Source: Pelagophyceae sp. CCMP2097 | Lineage: Eukaryota; Sar; Pelagophyceae | Direction: 5' to 3' | Assembly: GCA_026770575.1 (NCBI GenBank) | Contig: MU657181.1 | Span: forward strand, 631,831-668,164 | Length of the DNA: 36,334 nt | In this document: one piece after another, positions 1-8,620 of the stretch | How the letters are laid out: each line of letters starts with the position of its first letter | How positions within the stretch are numbered: the stretch's first letter is position 1 | Position numbers and translations under genes: made by a program | Notes under the pieces: generated by a model | Told to the model about the DNA's origin: nothing | Seen by the model: the letters and a program-made list of their open reading frames with translations, nothing else | Databases searched by the model: none

Positions 1-752
1 AGAGTTTGAGCACAGTCGCAGGACGGCGGTGGAACGTCTTGAACGCTTTGTACTGCCTCACGAGCACCTCCGTCGTCTTGTCCTTGACGTCGTCGGCCGG
101 CGCCTTGGCGGGCGTCTTGGCGGACGTCGCTTTGGCGTGTTCGTCGGTTGTTTGGGCGTCGTGCGTCTTGGCGCCGGACGTCTTCGCGTCGGACGTGGCG
201 TCGCCCGCGGGCGCCGGGACCTTTTCGGTCGCCGACTCGTCCCCAGTGACGGTCCGCGTCACGGCGAAGGGTTTGTCAGGGGCGACGCCTTTGCGGCGCG
301 TTTCCACGGGCCTACATAAGAGAAGCAGGTCACGTCCCTGGTCCTTCGAGCAAATCTGGGCCCGGTCCCGGGCGTGTGGCGCTACGGCGTGGCGTCGGGC
401 GACGCGGCGTCGCGCGTCGTGGCGTCGAACGCGACGGTGCCGGTGCCGTCGACGCGCGCGACGCCGTGCGCCCCGGCGGCCTGACCAAACGGCGTCGACC
501 AACGAGGACCGCCGACGCATCTCTTCGCGGGTCGCGAGACCGTTTCACCGACGCGGCGAGTCGAAGGGATATCGGCGCACCGTCTGCGCGGAACACGAGG
601 CATTGTCGGCCTTCGTGGCGAACTTTTGTTTCTTCGCGGCCTGACGAGACGGCGTGAACCACCTACGCGCAAAGCAGCGACGCGGCGAGACGCATGCATC
701 TCGAAGGGGGGCGCACGTTCGCCGCCGGCCGGTTCGACTCCGCGTCGGACAT
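1..752 (-). CDS. Lys/Ala-rich protein, 5' part (gene runs off left edge)
   Basis: Four short exons read on the minus strand: 752-717, 640-581, 480-386 and 311 to the window edge. All junctions are GT/AG and frame-consistent (introns 76, 100 and 74 nt; donors GTGCGC, GTGCGC, GTAGCG). The start codon at 752 gives MSDAESNRPAAN. The next exon reads AAKKQKFATKADNASCSAQT. Exon 3 ends in DATTRDAASPDATP and continues into PVETRRKGVAPDKPFAV. Exon 4 becomes rich in Lys, Ala, Thr and Asp (HAKATSAKTPAKAPADD) and then less biased (EVLVRQYKAFKTFHRRP) before the edge. I do not recognise the family; the N-terminal part is probably disordered and basic. The only long ORFs here, on either strand, are Arg-rich shadows. 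The acceptor at 641 competes with one at 663, but only 641 keeps the downstream frame. The gene is divergent from the CPBP protease gene. Confidence 0.62.
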
Positions 753-799
753 GTTCCTTGCTTGCTTCCTGTTTTCGAGTTGTGCAACCACCTGTGTCT

Positions 800-878
800 T
801 TCAGTTTCGGCCTTCTGGTTCTTCAAATTTCGGTCCGGATACTTCAAGTTTCGGCTTCTCCGTTTCTTCCAATTTCGG
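800..878 (+). repeat. Four spaced copies of a TTCAANTTTCGG motif
   Basis: Copies start at 800 (TTCAGTTTCGG, one base short), 822 (TTCAAATTTCGG), 843 (TTCAAGTTTCGG) and 867 (TTCCAATTTCGG). Start-to-start spacing is 22, 21 and 24 bp, about two helical turns. The intervening bases are not conserved, so this looks more like an array of binding sites than a decayed tandem repeat. It sits just upstream of the minus-strand gene starting at 752. A regulatory role is inference. Confidence 0.45.
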
Positions 879-1139
879 TTTTTGAATTCCGCGAATTACA
901 TTTCAATTCCTGGAATCGCGTTTCGTCAAAAATCGTCGCAATATCTCGACCTCAAAATCCTCAGCCGATTATTTGAAATGTCCTTACAATTGTATTAAGT
1001 TACCATTATTTCACAGAGTCACGAGAAAAAAAACATAAGATCCTGGCGCGGCGGCAACGTCAGTTCTCTAGTAGCTGAATAGAAGAAGGTGAGTCGTAGG
1101 AATTCTACAATAGCACGGCGGCGCGCGGACAGTTTAACG

Positions 1140-1158
1140 CTCGCCAAATTTTGGCGAG
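1140..1158. promoter_or_regulatory. Perfect palindrome CTCGCCAAA-T-TTTGGCGAG
   Basis: Two 9-bp arms flank a single central T, about 95 bp upstream of the CPBP protease start codon. The half site TTTGGCGA resembles, but does not fully match, E2F/DP sites (WTTSSCSS). A dimeric factor site in the divergent promoter is a reasonable reading; nothing proves it. Confidence 0.35.
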
Positions 1159-1253
1159 AGTTGAGCTCAGCGACCTTTTTGGATCCGCCGCGCCTCTCGC
1201 GCGCGCGCGCCCCGTGGTCCTCGGCCCGCGGTGAGGCGCCTTCCCGAGGCCCG

Positions 1254-2313
1254 ATGCGTCTCTTCGTGGCGTGGTGCGGCTTGGCCGCGGCGTGGGGCTT
1301 CCCGCCGCCAAAGGGCCACACCAACGCGCTGCGCGCGCCGGCGCTTCTCGCCGTCGACGGCGGGCCCGCGCTCGGCGTCGAGCCCTCGCAGGCGGCGGCG
1401 GCCGAGCGCCGCGCACTGCTGGGCTACGCCGTCGACGCGCTGCCCGCGGCGCCGTCGCCGCAGCTCGTCTGCTTCGTCTGGGCCTCCAACGCCGCTCTGC
1501 TGGCGCCGCTGGGCATCGGCGCCGCGCTCTGTGGCCTCAACGTCCGCGGCGACAAGTGGGCCGTCGACGGCGCCTCTGCGCTGCTGGGCACCGCCTGCGC
1601 CATCCCCTGGCTCGCGCTCTCGCTGTGAGCGCAGCGTACCGGCGGCTTCCGGCAGCGGCGCGCGCCACGACCGCGACCGTAGGCTGCCGCTGGACAAGTG
1701 GTTCAAGAGCCTCGAGTTTATGGCCGAGGTCACGACCCACACGGAGCTCTTCACGGCCACGCTCCTCGGGACGCGGCGCGGCGGCAAGCGGCGGTGGGCC
1801 CAGGTCGCCGCGTTCTCGACGCTCCTCTCCTGCTCCGCGGGCATCTTTGAGGAGCTCGCCTTCCGCGGCACGGCGCAGCGGCTGCTGGGCCTCGGGCTCA
1901 CAAAGGTCTTCGGCCACGCCCCCGTCTGCCAGGGCGTCTCCATCGTCGCCGTGAGCACGGCGTTCGGCGCGCTGCACAACTACGTCCCGGGCTATGCCGC
2001 TCTGGCCGCTTTGGCGGGGGCGTACTTTGGCGCGATTTACGCGCTCAGTGGAAACCTTTTCGTCGCCGCCGTCTGCCACGCAGTCGTCGACGTCGTCGCC
2101 TTCGGGGCCTGCTACAACGCCCTCCTCGCCGCGACGCCGGAGAAGCGCGCCATGCTCGCCAGCCGCGACTTCCCGACGACGACGACGCTCCGAGCCTGGC
2201 GCCTCCGCTTCGACCAGGGCACGTTCCCTAAGGCCCAAGACGAAGAGGCGCCCGCGGAAGTCGCACCGCCGCCGCCAACCCTGCCAATCGTCAAGGCAAG
2301 GGTCCTCACCTAG
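1254..2313 (+). CDS. CPBP-family (CAAX-type) intramembrane metalloprotease
   Basis: Two exons, 1254-1624 and 1683-2313, joined across a 58-nt intron (GTGAGC...CGTAG), give 333 aa. A 31-nt alternative intron ending at 1655 is also frame-consistent. All three signature motifs of the CPBP/Abi family are present: EE at about 180-181 with Arg about 185 (EELAFRG), FGALHN with His about 222, and HAVVD with His about 256 and Asp about 260. The Glu and His residues are the expected metal and catalytic ligands in the membrane. The N-terminus (MRLFVAWCGLAAAWGF) looks like a signal or transit peptide. Hydrophobic stretches around residues 75-125 and 155-275 would be membrane helices. Known relatives process prenylated CAAX proteins in the ER or act in plastids; the targeting sequence leans towards the endomembrane or plastid. 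The C-terminal tail is Pro-rich. The start was chosen because it begins the hydrophobic leader. Confidence 0.85.
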
Positions 2314-2351
2314 TAGACGCGCTTTTCGAGCACAGCGAGCCGAAATCGCTG

Positions 2352-2357
2352 AATAAA
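2352..2357 (+). terminator. Candidate poly(A) signal AATAAA
   Basis: The canonical hexamer lies 39 bp after the stop of the CPBP protease gene in locally AT-rich sequence. Poly(A) signals in this kind of alga are not necessarily AATAAA, so this is only a position-based suggestion. Confidence 0.35.
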
Positions 2358-2382
2358 TTCTAGGCCGCTCGTGTAAAAAGCC

Positions 2383-2420
2383 TTACCGGACTTAGCTTGG
2401 TTTACCGGACCGAACTTGGC
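2383..2420 (+). repeat. Tandem 19-bp duplication
   Basis: Two abutting copies, 2383-2401 and 2402-2420, both begin TTACCGGAC and share CTTGG near the end; 15 of 19 bases match. They lie just downstream of the candidate poly(A) signal of the CPBP gene. No function is evident. Confidence 0.5.
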
Positions 2421-3170
2421 TTTTCCTCTCAAACTCCAAACTAGGAGGCACCGCCCAGCCGCGCACCGACGTCCCCTGGGGCCAGGAGTGTCGCGACGGA
2501 CGCGCCACGGCGCCTATACCCCGGAACCGCGAGCCTCCTTTCCCCTGGAGGCGCGCGGGCTGTTTTCGGTGTGTCCGAAAATGGTCTCGCCTGAAGCGCT
2601 CTAACTTCGCGATGCGGTCAGCCTCATCCGATAAGAAGCCGGTTCCGCGGCCGGGACGTATCGCGCGTGCGCGCGCCGCCGCCAGACCTCGCCTGCCGGC
2701 TCGGGGAAGGCCGTCGGGCCGAGGCTCGGCAGCCCCACTTTTGTGCGTTCGTTTGGGCGAAACTTGGCTCGCTGCGCTCGATAATCGCGCCTCGGGAGGT
2801 TCATATCAAATCTTAAGTACTGCACGCATGTTCCAAAGTCAAATTGCCAAAATTTAAAACGACATTCCGTTAAACTTTGGGCGCGAGTATCTCAGCGCGG
2901 ACCCCGCCCGCGGAGCTAAAGTTGACGGATCGTGAAAGCTCGCGTCGAGACGCGTCGACTCCATCAAACAGTTTGTCTCAATTCGAGAATCGTAATTTTG
3001 AGAAGCGGGTCTACACCTAGCTTAAACTACCGCCCTTTTCCAACGGGCCCGTGACGATGGACCGTCGCGACACAAAGGCGCCCTGCATTCCCAAGCGCGA
3101 GCGCAGTGCGGATCGTATGCACGGCCGAGTGCCAAAGAGCAGTCTGAGGCGAGCAGCCAGAGGGTGATCC

Positions 3171-4502
3171 TTAGTTGTACTCTTCGTGCCAGTCAACGTA
3201 CGTGTCTTCTTCTTCGTCAAATGGGTCGTCGGAATAAAACTCGTCGTACTCTTCGAGAAAGGGCGCGTTTCTGTCGAAGCCGGGCACGTATCCGTCGGCC
3301 TCGTCGTCGTCGGCCTCGTCTGCCTTGTCGTCGTCGTCGTCATCGTCAGACTCGCCGGCGGACTCGTCGTCGTCGTTGTCGTCGTCTCCGACAGCCCGTG
3401 CATCGTCCGGAGCCTCTTTTGCGTCGGCGGCGGCAGCGCGTGCCGCCTTGTCGGCAGCGCGTACCGCCTTGTCGGCAGCGCGTACCGCCTCTTCGGCAGC
3501 GCGTGTCGCTTTGTCGGAGGCCCTGTTTCGTGCCTCGACGGGTGCGTGTCGTAAGTATCGCGCCTTGTCCGGCGCCGCGTAGCCAAAGCTCGCGGCGGCG
3601 TATTTTTCGTCGGCTGGGGCGTCGTCGCCTTCCGCGTCCTCCGCGTCCGCGTCGTCGTTTGCTTCTTTGGCGGCCGGCGCCGCCGGTGACAGTCGGCAGG
3701 CGCGGCCGAGGTGGTAGTCTCCGAATCGGAAACGGAGCGCGCACGTCTTCGCGGGCTCGCAATTCCGCGACCGCCAGGACCAGTCGCATTCGGCGTCGCT
3801 GCGCGGGCTCGCCTCGAGGAGAAAGCCGTTGACGCGCCACCACGCCTGCGGTTGGCGGTTTCGCGGAGTCAGAGGCCGCAAATTCAGATTCGCGGCGCCG
3901 CACCTGCGTCAGCGCGTGCTGCGCGTGGTCGCCGGCCTTTTCCATGACGCCGGCGTCGTTTTGCAGCGACGGGTCGCAGTCGCTTTTGTTCCTCGGCGGC
4001 GCGAGGCGGCAGGCGCGCTTCGGCGAAAAGTCGCCGAGCTTTGGCTTGAACTCGCACTTGCACTTTGGCACGCAGAGGCCCTTTGCGTAGTTGAAGCCGC
4101 ACTCGGCGTCGGACTTGGGCAAAAGCCGATTGAGAACAAAGTCCGTCATCGTCGCCGAGAACTCCTCCAGCAGCGACCGCCTAAAGGCCGGCTCTAGAAA
4201 GGCACCGGGGCGGCGCCCGGGAGGCCCCTTCGGGAGGAACCCTGCGAAGCGGGGGGGTTCGCACTCGTCTGTGAGGTCGTCGTCCTGCACTTCCGAGACG
4301 AGGACCCTACGCTCCGTGGATGCACGGGACAACCGCGGGGCCGCGCGGAAGCGCACCGCTCCTCGAGCGCCGCGATGCGCCGGCGCATTTCCGCAAGCGC
4401 CGCCGCCGAAAGGTCCGTCGCGTTTTCGGACGCCCTCGGGGCTGCGTTTTCAGACGCGCCCGCGGCCCCGAGGCACGCCACGGCGAGGACCCCGAGGCGC
4501 AT
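3171..4502 (-). CDS. Secreted protein with duplicated Cys-rich repeat and acidic tail
   Basis: Three exons on the minus strand, 4502-4357, 4306-3904 and 3845-3171, with introns of 50 nt (GTGCGC...CGTAG) and 58 nt (GTGCGG...CGCAG), give 407 aa. MRLGVLAVACLGAAGAS is a clear signal peptide. Residues about 105-152 and about 190-237 are copies of one unit, with the shared pattern L-x3-P-x-SDAEC-x8-C-x-P-x3-C-x3-F-x2-GD-x4-RACRL-x-P. The first copy has an extra Cys and sits in exon 2; the second is in exon 3 behind a phase-0 intron. The C-terminal third has an Ala-rich helix of about 7-residue repeats (RAADKAV) and then a long Asp/Glu run ending DWHEEYN. I know no family with this unit. The acidic tail could bind calcium or a basic partner; that is inference. 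Confidence 0.75.
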
Positions 4503-4745
4503 GGTTGGCCGCGGCCCCGGCCGCGCGGGTGGCGTATAAGCGGCGCGCGCCGCCGTCGGACACTCGTAGGGCAGAACCTTTTTTCTCAGGCTTGTTCAGC
4601 CAAAGGGCAGTCCGTTTTCGGCGATCGCGAAATCTTTCACGCCGCGGCCGGAAGGTGTTGACACACCTGCACGTGCGGCTTGGTGACAGGTGTGGGGGTG
4701 CGCTGCAGGTGTGGTAGTGGTGCCGGTACGGCGCGGTCGTCCAAT

Positions 4746-6314
4746 ATGCTCCTGCGGAGGACGCACTCGTTTGCGCGGTGCCTGCCCCGGTCGCTCGCGG
4801 TTCGTGCGTCTTCGGCGCCGGCGACGGAGTCGTTTGCACCGCGCGGCGCCTACGCCGTTTTGACGGCCGCCGACGTGAATGCGTTCCGCGGCATGTGCGA
4901 CGTTTTGACGGACGGCGACGCGCTGGCGCGATACAATCGAGATTGGATGGGCAAATGGATCGGCAACTCAAGCGTCGTGCTGCGGCCCAGAAGTACGGCC
5001 GAGGTCTCCCAAATCCTAAGGCACTGCAACGATCGAAAGATCGCAGTCGTACCTCAAGGCGGCAACACGGGCCTCGTCGGCGGGTCCGTCCCGGTGCACG
5101 ACGAGGTCGTGCTGAGCCTCACGCTGATGAACGAGATCGAAGCTTTAGACGCCGACTCGGGCGTCGTCACGCTCCAGGCCGGCGTCATCCTCGAGCAGCT
5201 CGAGGCGTTCCTCCAGCCGAGGGGTTTCACCGCGCCCCTCGACCTCGGCGCGAAGGGCACGTGAGTAGGAACGAGTGCGTGTGCCTGGTGCTCAAAGGAG
5301 CGCAGCGCTGCATGGATCGATAGGTGCACGCTCGGCGGGAACCTGGCGACGAACGCGGGCGGCATCCGCTTCTTGCGCTACGGTTCACTGCGTGGCTCCG
5401 TCGTCGGCCTCGAGGCCGTCCTCGCCGACGGCACCGTGCTGGACATGCTCGGGACGCTGCGCAAGGACAACACGGGCTACGCTCTACCGCAGCTCCTCAT
5501 CGGCGCCGAAGGCACGCTCGGCGTCATCACGCGAATCTCGCTCGCCGCCGCGCCGGCGCCGGCGGCCACGTCCGTGGCGTGGCTCGCCTGCGGCTCGTTT
5601 GAAGCCGTGCGCGAGACGCTTCACCTCGCGCGGCGGCACTGCGCGGAGATCCTGTCCGCCGTGGAATTCTGCGACGAGGCCGCCGTTTTAGCCGTGCTGC
5701 GCCATGAGCGCGCCCTAGACGACCCCGTCTCGGAAACGGGCGCAGGGTTCCGCGTCCTCGTCGAGACGCGCGGGTCGTCGAAAGCGCACGACGTCGAGAA
5801 GCTCGAAACTTTCCTTTCGGCGGCGCTCGAGTCCGGCCACGTCCTCGACGGCGTCGTGGCAGACTCGGAGACGAAGAAGTCTCGGCTCTGGCGGCTCCGC
5901 GAGGGCGTGAGCGACGCCATGACGTCGGCGGGCTACGTCTACAAATACGACGTTTCGCTGCCCCTCGCGGACATGTACGGTGTCGTCGACGAGGCGCGTT
6001 TACGCCTCGCCGACTTTGGCGCAAACGCCGTCGTCACGGGCTACGGCCACATCGGCGACTCGAACCTCCATCTCAACGTCGGCTGCGCCGGCGGCCGGAA
6101 CGACGCCGTCCTCGCCCTCCTCGAGCCCTGGGTATTCGAGCGCGTTTCCGGCCTCGGAGGGTCCATCTCCGCCGAGCATGGAATAGGCCAGTGCAAACCG
6201 CAATACCTCCACCTCGCAAAGTCGCCGGCGGCCATCGCCCTCATGCGATCCATCAAGGCGACGCTCGACCCAAACGCCATCCTCAACCCCTACAAGGTGC
6301 TGCCCCCTACATAA
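4746..6314 (+). CDS. D2HGDH: D-2-hydroxyglutarate dehydrogenase, mitochondrial (FAD-linked)
   Basis: Two exons, 4746-5260 and 5324-6314, flank a 63-nt intron (GTGAGT...GATAG) and give 501 aa, close to the usual 500-520 aa of the family. The enzyme oxidises D-2-hydroxyglutarate to 2-oxoglutarate and passes electrons to the transfer flavoprotein in mitochondria. The FAD-binding type 4 domain shows PQGGNTGLVGGS at about 103-114 and TLGGNLATNAGG straight after the splice. IGAEGTLGVIT follows. The C-terminal FAD-oxidase domain has the metal-binding-type segment GYGHIGDSNLHLN and the closing SAEHGIGQCK. The N-terminus (MLLRRTHSFARCLPRSLAVR) is basic and hydroxylated, as expected of a mitochondrial presequence. 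D-lactate dehydrogenase is a related alternative, but the motif set and length favour D2HGDH. The gene is divergent from the Cys-repeat gene, with about 240 bp between starts. Confidence 0.92.
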
Positions 6315-6657
6315 AGCCGGACCCGCCATCGCCGGCAAGACCCGGGGAGAAGTCCCTTGGAACAGGGCATCGGAGAGGGTGAAAATCCCGTCTGTGCCTC
6401 GGATCGAGTCGTACGGCGCGGCGCGTCTTCGACGGGCGCCGCCGGGGCGCAAGATTTCCCGGCCGGCCGGCCGGCCGCAGCGCTTGCTCCATTTTGGCGA
6501 AGACTTGCGTGACCGCCGAGCGGAGACTAGCCCGGCCCAAGTTCCGTAGAGCAAACCGGCCAGCTGCTCCTCGGCGGGGTCCGTTTCGGCGCTCATCTCC
6601 CTGCCGGCCGGTCCGCCGTTGCTGCCGAGCCCCCGGCGCGGCGCGACCGACGAGGGG
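6315..6657. other. Spacer; possible short minus-strand coding segment
   Basis: This stretch of 343 bp holds the 3' end of D2HGDH and the promoter of the next gene. On the minus strand an ATG at 6596 opens MSAETDPAEEQLAGLLYGTW, which has a coding flavour, and a separate frame 20-60 bp on reads VTQVFAKMEQALRP. I could not join them with a plausible intron, and both run Arg-rich towards the D2HGDH stop. I therefore do not call a gene. A short GGCC run (6471-6478) forms a simple palindrome. Confidence 0.3.
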
Positions 6658-7747
6658 ATGAACCACTCGTTTGCCTGTCTCGACGGGGGCCCCGACGCCG
6701 CCGACGCTTTACCGGCGTCGCCGTCGCGCCAACGCGAGGCCTCTGACTTTGTGAGAACGCCCGTCAAGGCGAGCGAGCAGGTGGACTACAATTGCGACGT
6801 CGTCGATTTTGAAGTGGACGACGACGAGTCTGATTACGGAGACCAGGTCGACGACGGCGACCAAATCGACACGACCGTGCGTCCGGCATGCGCGGGGCGC
6901 AATTCGTCGAAATCGCCCGTCGGAATCGTCCGTCGGAATTGTAAATCGTATCGACTTTGCGTAGGCAATCCCCGACGGCTTCGACGACAAGCCGACCAAC
7001 AAACCCCCGCAGAGCCCGGTGTCCCCGGCCCGCGCTCCGGCGGCGCCGCGCACGCCGCGGCAGAGCGCGCGCACGCCGGCAGCCGGCCGACTTGACGGCG
7101 TGCGCACGTGGGCGGCGGGCAAGCCCGCTGTCGAGGCGCCCGCGACCGGGCTCTCGCCCAACGCCGGCCTCCTCTACACGACGCTCATCGACAGCCTGCC
7201 CGCCCCCGGCGCCCCAAAGGGAAACTCGTCTTCGCAGACGCGCGGGGCGAACCTGCCGCAAGAGGTCCGAAAGAGGTCCCACAATGACGTTCCTCCGTCA
7301 GGAACAAAGTCTCCTTCTTCGCGACGATCGCGTCTCCGAAGCCCGCCGGGACGCCGCCCAGCTCCCCGGCAATGACGTGAGTCGCTACGGCCCGAAAACT
7401 CGCACCCGCGACGCGAGACGCACCTTTGAAGCGGCGAGAGTCTTGCGCTCGACGGCGAGGCCGGCAGGTACGACCAGGCGGTGCGGTCCGGCCCCGCGCC
7501 GCCGGACTGGGTGCGGAGACGACGGCGGAGCGTCTCGCTCGCGCCGAGCAGGCAGGCCGCCCACGTCGCCACGGACTCGGCCATCGACCTCTCGCGCTAC
7601 GACCTCTCACGCTACGACACGCCGAGCGTCCCGTCGTCGCCGCGCGCCGCGCGCGCCGTGGACTGGCACCTCGACGGACGGCTGCCCGCGCGGCGGACCT
7701 CGCACGAGAGTCTCAACGCGCCGGCCGGCGCGCACCCGGTGGCTTAG
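6658..7747 (+). CDS. Uncharacterised, mostly disordered protein (tentative four-exon model)
   Basis: Proposed exons are 6658-6876, 6965-7264, 7302-7376 and 7439-7747, all in phase 0, giving about 300 aa. Introns are 88 nt (GTGCGT...CGTAG), 37 nt (GTCCGA...GTCAG) and 62 nt (GTGAGT...GCGAG). Exon 1 is acidic near its end (EVDDDESDYGDQ). Exon 2 is Pro/Ala/Ser-rich with a better segment, AGLLYTTLIDSLPAPG. Exon 3 looks helical (RDDRVSEARRDAAQLPGND). Exon 4 has a short internal repeat, DLSRYDLSRYD, then a basic C-terminus. Two earlier donors in exon 1 (after 6780 and 6846) are also in phase, and the 37-nt intron is unusually short. I recognise no domain. A cytoskeletal or nuclear disordered protein would fit the composition, but that is a guess. 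Confidence 0.45.
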
Positions 7748-7938
7748 TGACCGCGCCCGACTCGAGCGACTTTGCGGCTCGGGCCCGCGACGGTGCCACC
7801 GGCCCGGATGCAGCCACCTCGACTTTCTCGCTCCGGGGTCTCCTTTCTTCGTTTCGAGATCCCGGAGGCCCTAGATCTAGATCTACAATTGTATTTCAAG
7901 TATTTTGACCGCAAACCCTCGGACTTCTTCTTCAATTA

Positions 7939-7999
7939 TGCACTCCAACGAGGCTGCTAAAACCAGCAGGCGGGCCGGCGCGCCAGATTCCACACAATG
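7939..7999 (+). repeat. Diverged direct repeat, copy A
   Basis: This copy starts TGCACTCCAA, has CTAAAACCAG in the middle, and ends with CAGGCGGGCC followed by CGCGCCAGATTCCACACAATG. Copy B at 8370-8442 has the same blocks in the same order with about 12 extra bases. The pair may be a decayed duplication or the ends of an old mobile element; neither copy codes for anything. Confidence 0.45.
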
Positions 8000-8369
8000 T
8001 TTTTTTTTCTCCGTGCCGCCGATGACAGCAGTACGGCTTGTGATGGGTCCGGTTGCACTGGATGGGCCTCGGTCCGGCGCTTGGTGAAACGACAGCGGAC
8101 CTCTGAGGGCCATGTCGTCTCGGTGCAGCAGTGACGCTATACAAGGTATCGGACTGCACGCGTGTCTCGCCGCGTTTGTCATCTCCGGGATATTTTAAAA
8201 GCGGATTTAGGAATCCTAAGTTTAGTGAAAACACTTTCTTGCAATTGGATCGTTTTCTTCAACTTCCAAGTTCTTCTGATTTTTAAAATTAACACCTTCT
8301 TTTTTCGAAAACGAAAACCGGTTTTTATTTTACAATTTCTTGTATTGCTCTTTTGAACTACATCTGTTG

Positions 8370-8442
8370 TGCACTCCAATTAAGCTAATGAAAGTCAACA
8401 GGCACCGTCAGGCGGGCCACCGCGTCTGGATCCCACACCATG
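8370..8442 (+). repeat. Diverged direct repeat, copy B
   Basis: This copy carries TGCACTCCAA, then AGCTAATGAAAGTCAACAG, then CAGGCGGGCC and CGCGTCTGGATCCCACACCATG. It matches copy A at 7939-7999 block by block, with an insertion before the second block. It lies about 180 bp upstream of the nuclease start codon. Confidence 0.45.
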
Positions 8443-8620
8443 GCTTTTCCGGCCCTAAATGGCTTCTCTCGATGCACATTGTCATGTATTAAAACTTTCA
8501 TGTATCTTTCAAACATTGGGAATGTTATGTATTTTAAAGTCTTTGAAGCCAATATTTAACCATCAGATTCCTAACAGGGTTGGGTTGAATCCTAGAATCG
8601 TAGAAAGGGGACACCTCACA

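Larger units (their letters stand above)
753..1253. other. Divergent promoter spacer, AT-rich
   Basis: About 500 bp lie between the divergent starts at 752 (-) and 1254 (+). Base composition drops sharply in GC between about 780 and 1090 relative to the flanking genes. It holds a four-copy TTCAANTTTCGG array and, closer to the plus-strand gene, a perfect 19-bp palindrome. I see no gene in it; the short ORFs here are Phe/Arg-rich readings of the repeats. Confidence 0.55.
2314..3170. other. Spacer between convergent genes
   Basis: This stretch of 857 bp holds the 3' ends of two convergent genes. The first 110 bp contain a candidate poly(A) hexamer and a 19-bp tandem duplication. The rest has only short, Arg-rich ORFs without homology or splice-consistent partners. 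I see no tRNA or other RNA gene. Confidence 0.5.
7748..8620. other. AT-rich spacer upstream of the secreted nuclease
   Basis: About 870 bp without a supportable gene. From about 7880 to 8610 the sequence is distinctly AT-rich compared with the coding regions, with T-runs (8003-8011, 8302-8306) and no ORF longer than about 100 codons that looks coding. It contains two diverged copies of a 61-73 bp direct repeat about 430 bp apart. The promoter of the nuclease gene must lie in the downstream half. Confidence 0.5.

Noticed and set aside
2601..2857. Short ORFs on both strands in the convergent spacer
   Set aside because: Under 85 codons, Arg/Ala/Ser-rich, no signal peptide or splice-compatible continuation.
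6000..6767. 255-codon minus-strand ORF over the end of D2HGDH
   Set aside because: The portion inside D2HGDH is antisense shadow. Only its first 25 residues look protein-like, and no intron joins them to another good exon.
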